Assembly (NCBI GenBank): GCA_030630075.1
Contig: DAOVNS010000045.1
Span: 1 to 10,033, forward strand
Source of the DNA: a bacterium
GTDB lineage: Bacteria; Dependentiae; Babeliae; Babeliales; UASB340
DNA: 10,033 nucleotides
Direction of reading: 5' to 3'
How positions within the stretch are numbered: the first letter of the stretch is position 1; every line of letters begins with the position of its first letter. A program made the position numbers and the translations under genes. Shown piece by piece: positions 1-5,753 of the stretch. The notes below the pieces were generated by a model, which was not told the DNA's origin, ran no database searches, and saw only the letters and a program-made list of their open reading frames with translations.

Positions 1-1
1 A

Positions 2-793
2 CCATTTCGTAATCTTTTATTTTACGGTCCCCCAGGAACAGGTAAAACTATGGTTGCAAAACTATTCGCCATGAGCGCAGATATGGATTTTGCAATAATG
101 TCTGGTGTAGATTTTGCACAATTCCAAGGCGGTGAAGGAATAAGTGAATTACACAAAGTTTTTGATTGGGCAAAAACAAGCAAAAAAGGTTTAATAATAT
201 TTATCGACGAAGCCGATTCCGCATTGGGTGACAGAAAAACACTTGACGATATGGGAAGAAAAATTGTTAATGCATTTTTGTCTCATACAGGTGAAAGTTC
301 ATATAAAGTAATGTTTATTATTGCAACAAACTACGAAGATGATATTGATTCTGCAGTAAGAAGTAGAACTCATAAAAAAATGTACTTTGGCCTTCCTGAA
401 TATACAGAAAGACTTAAGATCTTTAATTTGTACTTTGATAAATATATTGTAAATGACGTCCGTAAAATTAAAAAAGATGGAACTCACTTAGAATTATCAA
501 TCGAAATTTCGCCAGAAATCAATAGTGAATGTCTAGAAAACATTGCAACAAATATTGATGGTTTTAGTGGTCGTGAAATTGAACAAATGGCTTCTGAACT
601 AAGAGTTGCTTCGTACAATCTTGGAAATGGATTACTTACAAAAAAAATTCTTAAGAATATTGTTGATGAAAAAATTCAAGAGCACAAACACGATGCCGAA
701 ACTTCTCTAAAACAAAGAGAACGATTTAAAGCTAAATTTAATAAAACAGAAAACATCATTCCGGCAGGAATTTCTATTCCTGCTGCGGCATAA
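2..793 (+). CDS. ATAD3-like AAA ATPase (5' end outside window)
   Basis: Partial gene. The frame is open from the window edge, so the first ATG at base 50 lies inside the AAA domain and is not the start; 263 residues are visible. Walker A GPPGTGKT is at visible residues 9-16, Walker B LIIFIDEAD at about 64-72, followed by a sensor-1 segment (IIATN) and a second region of homology with Arg residues (DSAVRSR) that can serve as arginine fingers. The stretches FAIMSG, ELHKVFDWAKTSKKG, YFDKYIV and GFSGREIEQMA closely match, from memory, the mitochondrial inner-membrane protein ATAD3 (YAIMTG, AMHKLFDWANTSRRG, YFDKYVL, GMSGREIAQLA). The predicted activity is ATP-driven protein remodelling; the substrate is unknown. 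The C-terminus is charged and then ends in a Pro/Ala-rich tail. The N-terminal part, which in ATAD3 carries coiled coil and membrane segments, is not visible. A strong terminator follows 22 nt after the stop. Confidence 0.9.
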   Translation, partial: PFRNLLFYGPPGTGKTMVAKLFAMSADMDFAIMSGVDFAQFQGGEGISELHKVFDWAKTSKKGLIIFIDEADSALGDRKTLDDMGRKIVNAFLSHTGESSYKVMFIIATNYEDDIDSAVRSRTHKKMYFGLPEYTERLKIFNLYFDKYIVNDVRKIKKDGTHLELSIEISPEINSECLENIATNIDGFSGREIEQMASELRVASYNLGNGLLTKKILKNIVDEKIQEHKHDAETSLKQRERFKAKFNKTENIIPAGISIPAAA

Positions 794-815
794 AAAACAA
801 GATACTTATACAATT

Positions 816-852
816 AAAAAAGAGCCTGGTATTTTTGCCAGGCTCTTTTTTT
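816..852 (+). terminator. Rho-independent terminator, probably bidirectional
   Basis: A 14-bp perfect stem (816-829 with 838-851) has an 8-nt loop, a GC-rich upper part (GAGCCTGG/CCAGGCTC) and a T-run on its 3' side. The mirrored A-run at 816-821 gives a T-run on the minus strand too, so it can serve both the AAA ATPase gene and the minus-strand gene ending at 896. Confidence 0.9.
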
Positions 853-895
853 GTGACCTACTTTATTAAAAAATCTAAACAAAAATAATATAAAA

Positions 896-1516
896 TTAAA
901 CAATTACGTACGTAACATTTGGAAAGTCATAAATCATTGTTGGGAATCCAAGTAAACCATTATTAGATAAATTAACATTTCTAACAACAAATAAATTGCT
1001 AAAAAATCGAACCAATTCAGGAATAAATTTTTGTACAACAAAATTTGTTTCAGAATACTCCGCAGACCTAGCACATCCTGCAAAAGCTTCTTGCAATAAC
1101 CATCTTAAACCAACGCGCTCAACTCCATTAATTTCCCATTTTGATAAATTTAAATATTGTTGCATTATTAAATCTTTTAAAAATTTTTGATCAAAAGCTT
1201 GTTTCAGTAAATGAATAAAATACTCTTTTTGAAAACTTTGAATAGTTAATTCTTGTTCCAACTCTAAAATAATTTTATTACCCAATTCTGTATATTTATT
1301 AAAAAATTCTTCATAGTTTAAACATTCAGCTTCTGCAGCAGCAATTAACTGATCAAGCTTCAGCGTTAATTTAGGATTTTTATAATCTAATAACTGATCT
1401 CTTGTATATTGAATCTTTGGTTTTTCTTCAGATACATTATCCTCTTCCATTGCAACAGAATTTCCACAAGAAATAAAACCCAGAAATATAAATATTGGAA
1501 AAAATATTTTTTTCAC
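896..1516 (-). CDS. Small secreted protein with LRR-like C-terminus
   Basis: This 206-residue protein belongs to no family I recognise. It begins MKKIFFPIFIFLGFISCGNSVA, a short signal peptide. Cleavage could be by signal peptidase I after SVA (residues 20-22), or it could be a lipoprotein attached at C17 (FISC is a poor lipobox). The mature part is mostly predicted helix, rich in Leu, Glu and Lys. The last 30 residues (VNLSNNGLLGFPTMIYDFPN) fit one leucine-rich repeat of the LxLSxNxLxxFPxxI type, so the protein may be the short form of a longer LRR protein. The start is GTG. Its SD (AAAAAGGAG) lies in the last codons of trxB and only 1 nt separates the two genes, so translation is probably coupled to trxB. 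Function unknown; an exported or surface protein is inferred. Confidence 0.75.
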   Translation of the reverse strand: MKKIFFPIFIFLGFISCGNSVAMEEDNVSEEKPKIQYTRDQLLDYKNPKLTLKLDQLIAAAEAECLNYEEFFNKYTELGNKIILELEQELTIQSFQKEYFIHLLKQAFDQKFLKDLIMQQYLNLSKWEINGVERVGLRWLLQEAFAGCARSAEYSETNFVVQKFIPELVRFFSNLFVVRNVNLSNNGLLGFPTMIYDFPNVTYVIV

Positions 1517-1517
1517 A

Positions 1518-2438
1518 CTACTCCTTTTTACTTAAATACTCCTGACAATCTAAAGCAGCTTTACAACCCTCACCAGATGCAGTAATCGCCTGGCAATATC
1601 TAAAATCTGCAACATCTCCTGCTGCAAAAATTCCTTCTTTGTTTGTTAAAGTTCTTTCTTTGCGAATTATGTAACCCCATTTATCGACATCAATTTGGTC
1701 TTTAAAAATTTCTGTATTTGGTTTTAATCCGATTGCAACAAAAACACCATCTGTTTCGATTTCACGGACTTCTTTATTGTTTACATCTTCAATAACGATT
1801 GATATAACTTTTTGTCCATCTCCTTTTATTTCTTTTACTATCGAATTGTAAACAATTTGAGTTTTTTGATTTGCTAAAACTTTATCTTTAAGCGGATCGG
1901 TTGCAGATAATTGTGCAGTATTTTGAACGACTGTAACATTGCTTGCAAATGTTGCAATGTAATCCGCTTCTTGCACTGCTGTATTTCCACCGCCAACAAT
2001 TACAACTTTTTTATCTTTAAAAAATGGTGCATCACAAGTTGCACAAACAGAAACACCTTTACTCCAATATTCTTGTTCACCCGGAATACCTAATTTTTTG
2101 TGCGTTGCACCTGTAGAAATAATTATTGATTCCGCTAAAAACTCTTCCCCCTTTTTTGTAAAAATTTTGTAAGGTTTTTGTGAAAAATCAACTTTTTCAA
2201 CAGTTTTTGAAATAATTTCGCAACCACAAACTTTTGCATGATTTCGCATATCCATCATAAGTTTAAAACCCATAACTTCTGGGATACCCGGCCAGTTTTC
2301 AACTTTTGTTGTTGTTGTAAGTTGTCCACCCGGTTGCGATCCTTCAAATAAAATTGGGTTTAATTTTGCACGAGAAGTATAAATTCCTGCGGTTAATCCT
2401 GCTGGACCAGAACCAATAATGATAACTTTGTGTACCAT
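1518..2438 (-). CDS. trxB: Thioredoxin reductase-like flavoprotein with altered NADPH site
   Basis: A 306-residue pyridine-nucleotide disulfide oxidoreductase, the usual TrxB length. It has the FAD motif GSGPAG (9-14), GGQL (37-40), the redox-active pair C132-A-T-C135, the second nucleotide-binding loop GGGNTA (149-154) and the C-terminal FAD motif IFAAGDVAD. In the family it reduces thioredoxin in the cytoplasm with electrons from NADPH. The motif that binds the NADPH 2'-phosphate, HRRxxxR in E. coli, reads QNTAQLS here (172-178), so all three arginines are missing; the electron donor may be NADH, ferredoxin or another flavin system (inference). The ATG at 2438 is chosen because TGAGGA lies 5 nt upstream. 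An in-frame TTG at 2465 has no such site and would add residues absent from the family. It is the first gene of a pair with the secreted-protein gene that follows. Confidence 0.93.
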   Translation of the reverse strand: MVHKVIIIGSGPAGLTAGIYTSRAKLNPILFEGSQPGGQLTTTTKVENWPGIPEVMGFKLMMDMRNHAKVCGCEIISKTVEKVDFSQKPYKIFTKKGEEFLAESIIISTGATHKKLGIPGEQEYWSKGVSVCATCDAPFFKDKKVVIVGGGNTAVQEADYIATFASNVTVVQNTAQLSATDPLKDKVLANQKTQIVYNSIVKEIKGDGQKVISIVIEDVNNKEVREIETDGVFVAIGLKPNTEIFKDQIDVDKWGYIIRKERTLTNKEGIFAAGDVADFRYCQAITASGEGCKAALDCQEYLSKKE

Positions 2439-2517
2439 AAAATTCCTCAAAGGTTTTGAATTCAATTTTTCTAGAAAAGCTTAGAAAAGTAGTGTTAAAA
2501 TATCAAAGTTTAAGAAA

Positions 2518-2552
2518 TAAAAAAAGCCGTTTGTTTAATTAAACAAACGGCT
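2518..2552 (-). terminator. Perfect-palindrome terminator of the GIY-YIG gene
   Basis: Bases 2525-2552 form a perfect 28-bp palindrome (AGCCGTTTGTTTAA and its complement). On the minus strand it is followed by seven T. It lies about 48 nt downstream of the GIY-YIG stop codon and upstream of trxB, so the two genes are probably separate transcription units. Confidence 0.88.
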
Positions 2553-2599
2553 AAATACTTTTAAAGTAAAATTTGGGGAAAAGTTTTAGATTTATCAGA

Positions 2600-2842
2600 T
2601 TACAAAAATCTCTTTTGCGAAAAAGCTCTTCCGGATCTTGTTTTTAAATATTTTTCAAATTCTAGAGCTTGCAACTTATCTTTAAAACCCAAAAACATAA
2701 CATATTCCCAGGGCTTATATTTTGCAGTATAAGTTGATCCCCCTGAATTATGCGTTTCTATACGTTTTTTCAAGTCCAACGTATAACCAATATAAATTTT
2801 ATCTGAAAAGTTAATGGATCTAAGAATATAAACATAATACAT
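2600..2842 (-). CDS. Stand-alone GIY-YIG endonuclease domain protein
   Basis: An 80-residue protein that is essentially one GIY-YIG domain. The paired Tyr motifs YVYIL (3-7) and YIGYT (17-21) are present, followed by LKKR with the likely catalytic Arg, HNSGGSTYTAKYKPW, and LEFEKYLKTRSG, which carries the conserved Glu. It resembles the small UPF0213/YhbQ-type family, whose members are often annotated as GIY-YIG nucleases; their substrates are mostly unknown. The start ATG has no SD. A possible promoter has its -10 TATACT at 2884-2879, about 37 nt before the ATG, with a weak -35. The leader carries a GCGAAGACGG motif related to copies near 2950 and 3020. Terminated by the palindrome at 2525-2552. 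Confidence 0.85.
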   Translation of the reverse strand: MYYVYILRSINFSDKIYIGYTLDLKKRIETHNSGGSTYTAKYKPWEYVMFLGFKDKLQALEFEKYLKTRSGRAFSQKRFL

Positions 2843-2854
2843 AAGTAAAAGCTA

Positions 2855-3025
2855 GTCCGTCTTCGCTGTAAAAAATAAAGTATAATTTTCTAAATAAACC
2901 AACTGAAAAATAACGTCCAACAATAAAAGATGCTGCTTCACCGGACAGTCTTCGATTATGTTTCTAATTAATATCAATCATTTAAAAAACTGGCGTGCCA
3001 GGCGAAGTTGCGAAGCAACGAAGAC
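2855..3025. repeat. Cluster of CGAAGAC(T/G)G motifs around the GIY-YIG/tmRNA gap
   Basis: Three related motifs occur in about 170 bp. GCGAAGACGG is on the minus strand near 2865-2856, TCGAAGACTG on the minus strand near 2954-2945, and ACGAAGACTGG on the plus strand at 3018-3028, running into the tmRNA 3' end. The third is preceded by a GTTGC-GAA-GCAAC hairpin. They look like remnants of a dispersed intergenic repeat. The remaining bases are plain AT-rich spacer. Confidence 0.45.
2984..3001 (-). terminator. Probable tmRNA terminator
   Basis: On the minus strand a short GC-rich hairpin (CTGG-CACG-CCAG, 3001-2990) is followed by six T, 25 nt beyond the tmRNA 3' end. The stem has only 4 bp. A further hairpin (GTTGC-TTC-GCAAC, 3019-3007) lies between it and the tmRNA CCA end. 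Confidence 0.5.
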
Positions 3026-3454
3026 TGGTGGAGGCGATGGGAGTCGAACCCATGTCCGCAAAGCAATCTGATCTGAGCACTACATGTTTATCTCTCGATA
3101 ATACTCTTATTTAAACTTCAAGAGCGCAGTAAAAAATAAAAGCCGGTTTAGTATTTTCTTTTGCTACAAAACCAAAAATTCTTGCAAAAGAGTTCTATCA
3201 AAGGGTAATACGAGTTAGATCAATGAATAGACACATCTTTCTAACAAGGAAAATGTTTCCTCTAACTATGCACAAGCGGCATAATTGGAAGGAGCATTGA
3301 TGTTCCCGAAAAGAACATCCCCTTTGGCAAAACCAAAGGTTTCGTCAGAATTATATTCTGCACTTATTGTTTTTGAATGTTTTTTACGAGCTCCCATACA
3401 AAACTCGACATGCTCTCAAAACACAAAACATCACGTCGAAACCGTGACGCCCCC
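3026..3454 (-). ncRNA. ssrA: tmRNA (transfer-messenger RNA), one-piece
   Basis: A 429-nt RNA that rescues stalled ribosomes with SmpB and tags the nascent chain for proteolysis. The 5' end GGGGGCG (3454-3448) pairs with CGCCTCC near the 3' end (one G-U pair) to make the acceptor stem. It is followed by the tmRNA-typical CACGGTTTCGAC. The 3' end has GGGTTCGACTCCC (T-arm) and an encoded CCA (3028-3026), and AAACATGTAGTGC upstream matches the usual 3' domain. Pseudoknot 1 is recognisable (GAG/CTC, then TTTTGTATG with CATTCAAAA) with the conserved CTCGTAAAAA. The 5' and 3' halves are in normal order, so it is not the permuted two-piece form. The predicted tag frame (3361-3266) is unusually long and contains two hairpins. 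Confidence 0.95.
3266..3361 (-). CDS. tmRNA tag-peptide reading frame
   Basis: The resume codon is read as GCA at 3361-3359, directly after AATAAGT and about 9 nt after pseudoknot 1. That spacing and an A at position -4 match E. coli tmRNA. The frame stays open for 31 codons to TAG (3268-3266). The tag starts AEYNSDET and ends INAPSNYAACA, against ANDENYALAA in E. coli. Two hairpins lie back to back inside it (3333-3339 with 3321-3327; 3313-3319 with 3299-3305). The resume codon is inferred by alignment from memory; the stop and the YAACA tail are more secure than the start. Confidence 0.7.
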   Translation of the reverse strand, partial: AEYNSDETFGFAKGDVLFGNINAPSNYAACA

Positions 3455-3495
3455 GAATTTGTCAAAGAATTTTAAGGACCTGATATCCTATTTTT

Positions 3496-3523
3496 ATCAT
3501 AACTTAGACTTTCTATATGTCAA
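3496..3523 (-). promoter_or_regulatory. tmRNA promoter
   Basis: On the minus strand a consensus -35 TTGACA (3523-3518) is 16 bp from -10 TATGAT (3501-3496, five of six). Transcription would start near 3489, leaving a leader of about 35 nt to be removed by RNase P before the mature 5' end at 3454. The -35 lies 5 bp from the left arm of the inverted-repeat element. Confidence 0.7.
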
Positions 3524-3528
3524 TTGCC

Positions 3529-3579
3529 CCCAAAGCTGACGCATTGGGCTACCATAATACCGCCTCAAGAGGCTCTCAA
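3529..3579 (+). repeat. Left arm of 51-bp perfect inverted repeat
   Basis: This arm is the exact reverse complement of 3701-3751 with no mismatch over 51 bp. It is clearly richer in GC than the flanking DNA. It contains a small internal near-palindrome (GCCTC-AA-GAGGC) and a CCAAAG...TTGGG pair that could fold on its own. Confidence 0.95.
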
Positions 3580-3700
3580 GTTCTTATTCAAAACTCATTA
3601 TTAAATAGGTTATTTTGTATTTGTTTAATAATAAAATATACTGTTTATAGAAAATACAAGAATAAGTGCATAAAACTGTAACTTAATCACTTGTTTCTAA
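3580..3700. other. AT-rich core of inverted-repeat element
   Basis: The 121-bp spacer between the arms has no credible ORF. It has weak inner symmetry: TTATT-TTGTATTT (3610-3622) is complementary, with a one-base bulge, to 3652-3665. A candidate plus-strand promoter, TTGTAT (3615-3620) with 16 bp to TATACT (3637-3642), would read through the right arm into rsmA. Weaker -35/-10-like boxes exist on the minus strand. Confidence 0.55.
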
Positions 3701-3751
3701 TTGAGAGCCTCTTGAGGCGGTATTATGGTAGCCCAATGCGTCAGCTTTGGG
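3701..3751 (-). repeat. Right arm of 51-bp perfect inverted repeat
   Basis: Exact complement of 3529-3579. It ends 17 nt before the rsmA start codon, so it would form most of the rsmA leader if transcription starts in the core. No target-site duplication is visible outside the two arms (left flank CAATTGCC, right flank TAAAAATC). Confidence 0.95.
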
Positions 3752-3768
3752 TAAAAATCAGGTAATAA

Positions 3769-4596
3769 ATGTATAAAAAATTTGTATATAAAAAAAGCAA
3801 CAAACATAAATCTAATCATATTGACGAAAATATGCCCCGAAAAAAGAAACAATTCGGACAACATTTTTTACGCAAACAATCAGTTGTTGATCATATGATT
3901 GATAAGGTAAAAGTAACGCCGGAAACAAATATTCTAGAAATTGGATGCGGCGATGGTTTTTTGAGTCAATCAATACTCAATCAAACAAAATGCAAAGAAT
4001 TATGGAGTTTCGAAATCGATCCAGAATGGGCAGAATTTGTAAGAAATAAAATCCAAGATCCTCGCTTAAAAGTCAAATTAGAAAACATCTTGGATGTAGA
4101 TTTTGAGCCACTAAAAGAACATAAACCTTGGGTAATACTCGCCAACCTTCCGTATCAAATAACTTTTCCTATTTTTTTCTTATTTAAAAAACATAAAGAA
4201 TTATTCGAAGAAGGCGTTGTAATGATTCAAGAAGAAGTTGCACAAAAAATAGTAGCCAAAAGAGGCCGCGGATACAGTGCAACATCTTTATTTTTGCAAT
4301 ATCATTTTGATTTTGAATTATTGGAAAAAGTAGAACCTGGTGCATTTTCTCCACCACCAAAAATTTTCTCTAGAATTTTATATTTTAAACCAAAACTAAA
4401 TCCTGTAGAAATTCCAGAAGAAAAAAGATTTTGGAAGTTCTTAAAATTATGTTTTATTTCGCCAAGAAGAACTTTGCATAACAATTTAAGAACAACCCAT
4501 TGTAATTTAGATCTTATTCCAGAAGAAATTCTAAGTAAACGCGCACAGCAATTAACTTTTGATGATTTCTTGGAAATTTGGAAAAAATTAATTTAA
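3769..4596 (+). CDS. rsmA: 16S rRNA (adenine-N6,N6) dimethyltransferase
   Basis: A 275-residue SAM-dependent methyltransferase of the KsgA/RsmA family. The family dimethylates two adjacent adenines near the 3' end of 16S rRNA late in 30S assembly. Seen: QFGQHFL (28-34), the SAM-binding motif EIGCGDGFLS (57-66), acidic FEID after the second strand, the catalytic NLPY (126-129), PGAFSPPPKIFSRI, and RRTLHNNLR in the C-terminal domain. The ATG at 3769 has a weak AGG 6 nt upstream and gives a 21-residue Lys/Asn-rich extension. The ATG at 3832 starts MPRKKKQFGQHFL, the usual family N-terminus, but has no better SD, so either start is possible. The gene is divergent from tmRNA and convergent with the NUDIX gene. 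Its promoter probably lies in the inverted-repeat element. Confidence 0.95.
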   Translation: MYKKFVYKKSNKHKSNHIDENMPRKKKQFGQHFLRKQSVVDHMIDKVKVTPETNILEIGCGDGFLSQSILNQTKCKELWSFEIDPEWAEFVRNKIQDPRLKVKLENILDVDFEPLKEHKPWVILANLPYQITFPIFFLFKKHKELFEEGVVMIQEEVAQKIVAKRGRGYSATSLFLQYHFDFELLEKVEPGAFSPPPKIFSRILYFKPKLNPVEIPEEKRFWKFLKLCFISPRRTLHNNLRTTHCNLDLIPEEILSKRAQQLTFDDFLEIWKKLI

Positions 4597-4620
4597 ATCT
4601 CTGCATTGCATAACCCCAGC

Positions 4621-4662
4621 CCGTTCACCCTGAGGAGGAGCAACGCGACGCCTCGAAGGGTC
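4621..4662. repeat. REP-like GC-rich palindrome between convergent genes
   Basis: CCCTGAGG (4628-4635) pairs with CCTC-GA-AGGG (4651-4660) around a GC-rich loop, giving an imperfect hairpin in otherwise AT-rich DNA. It fills most of the 69-bp gap between rsmA and the NUDIX gene and may act as a transcript end for either. The outer CCCTTCGAGG...CCTCAGGGTGAAC form resembles dispersed intergenic palindromes I recall from other bacteria. Confidence 0.55.
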
Positions 4663-4665
4663 TTG

Positions 4666-5283
4666 CTATTTTAAGTAATCAAAAACCATTTGGCTCCATG
4701 ATTCCATTTTTTCGTAAAACTCTTCGCATTGAACTAATGTTAAAAGTTTTCCTTCTTTATGTTCATCACGAATTGATATTTGATCGCTATTACCTTTTAA
4801 TAAAAATACAAAACCTGTATGAACTCTTCCTACAGAATTTGTGTCATCATTAAGCAAACCGATTGGTTCAAATTCAAAATCACCAGAATAATTAACTTCT
4901 TCTTCAAATTCTCTTTTTGCCCAATCAAAAATAGAATTTTCTTGAATATCATCTTCTCGGATATGTCCGCCAATTCCTAAAGAATATTTATCTTGAAGTC
5001 TTGTATCACTTGCATTACTTCTGCGTTTCATCAAAAATAATTTGTCGTCAAAAGTAAAAATTAAATATGGAATAATTTGTTTGTAATTTGTATCTGTTTC
5101 CATCTTTGAACGCCACAAAAATTCTTTATTTTTTTCGATTAAATTTTGATAAAAATCAAGATCGATTTTTTTGATACCGTTAAATTCTTCGTCACCAAAA
5201 AGCTTTTTGCGTTCAACAACAAGAATTTTTTCGTCTTCTTTTTTTATAAAAACATTTTGTTCTTTTTTTATTTGCTTTTCCAT
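4666..5283 (-). CDS. NUDIX (MutT-like) hydrolase
   Basis: A 205-residue protein with one NUDIX domain. The box region runs from GGHI (105-108) to REFEEE (124-129); R124, E125, E128 and E129 fit the metal-binding REUxEE core. The stretch between the first Gly and the Arg is longer than in the classic box, and the Gly after REUxEE is replaced by N131. This pattern, with SLGIGGHI and an N-terminal region of about 70 residues, recalls the predicted phosphoesterase branch of the MutT family (COG4112, from memory). Enzymes of the superfamily cleave nucleoside diphosphates linked to another group; the substrate here cannot be told. The start is supported by AAGGAG 4 nt upstream. It lies 14 nt after the secreted-protein gene, so the two probably share a transcript. 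Confidence 0.88.
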   Translation of the reverse strand: MEKQIKKEQNVFIKKEDEKILVVERKKLFGDEEFNGIKKIDLDFYQNLIEKNKEFLWRSKMETDTNYKQIIPYLIFTFDDKLFLMKRRSNASDTRLQDKYSLGIGGHIREDDIQENSIFDWAKREFEEEVNYSGDFEFEPIGLLNDDTNSVGRVHTGFVFLLKGNSDQISIRDEHKEGKLLTLVQCEEFYEKMESWSQMVFDYLK

Positions 5284-5297
5284 AATTCTCCTTAAAT

Positions 5298-5741
5298 TTA
5301 TTTTTGTTCCAATCCCGCAGCTTCATACCAAGAATAATAAAACTCTAAAAATTTACCAAAATAGATTCGGTAATCCTGTAATTGTTGTAAAAAAGATTCT
5401 AAAGAAACGGAGTGTTCAAGTAAATTATCTTCCAAGTATCCAAATAAATCAGCTTCATCAGGAATTATATTTGCTAAAGTTTCAAAATTTAAAACAAGTT
5501 CTTGAACACAACTCGTATCACCATTATCAAATTGCTCCAAAAGAACTATAGCTCGCTTAATAAGATTTGGCACAGAATGTTTTGATAACAATCTTATAAC
5601 GTTTTCTTTTGTTTTTCTTGAAATATATGCGTGCTTCTTAAATGGAGAAACTATTTCTAGATATTTACCTTTAAAATCAGTATTAGAAAAAACAAAACTA
5701 TTAAAAAACATTAAAGATAAAAATATTAATAACTTTTTCAC
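5298..5741 (-). CDS. Small secreted protein, unknown function
   Basis: A 147-residue protein I do not recognise. It starts MKKLLIFLSLMFFNSFVFS, a clean signal peptide with likely cleavage before NTDFKG. The mature part of about 128 residues looks all-helical, with Leu/Phe/Tyr-rich amphipathic stretches and one Cys. The start is GTG at 5741 because AAAGGGA lies about 5 nt upstream. An in-frame TTG at 5768 would place nine extra residues before the signal peptide and lacks an SD. Upstream, a terminator-like hairpin ends right at the SD. Downstream, the NUDIX gene follows after 14 nt. A periplasmic or exported role is inferred only from the signal peptide. Confidence 0.72.
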   Translation of the reverse strand: MKKLLIFLSLMFFNSFVFSNTDFKGKYLEIVSPFKKHAYISRKTKENVIRLLSKHSVPNLIKRAIVLLEQFDNGDTSCVQELVLNFETLANIIPDEADLFGYLEDNLLEHSVSLESFLQQLQDYRIYFGKFLEFYYSWYEAAGLEQK

Positions 5742-5753
5742 AAAATTCCCTTT

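Noticed and set aside
2439..2465. TTG start extending trxB by nine residues
   Set aside because: No SD before the TTG, while the ATG at 2438 has TGAGGA at good spacing and matches the family N-terminus.
3026..3100. tRNA gene on the minus strand, from the T-arm and CCA end
   Set aside because: The 5' partner of the acceptor stem is about 400 nt away with tmRNA signature sequence, so this is the tmRNA 3' domain.
3460..3465. Minus-strand TTGACA as the tmRNA -35
   Set aside because: A -10 at normal spacing would fall inside the mature tmRNA; the TTGACA/TATGAT pair at 3523-3496 fits better.
3285..3539. 84-residue plus-strand ORF
   Set aside because: It is antisense to the 5' half of the tmRNA and its composition reflects RNA structure; no SD and no recognisable protein motif.
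3529..3751. CRISPR array or ordinary terminator from the 51-bp repeats
   Set aside because: There are only two copies, in inverted rather than direct orientation, with a 121-bp spacer and no cas gene; far too long and without a T-run for a terminator.
5171..5551. 126-residue plus-strand ORF
   Set aside because: It overlaps two well-supported minus-strand genes and shows only antisense-type composition.
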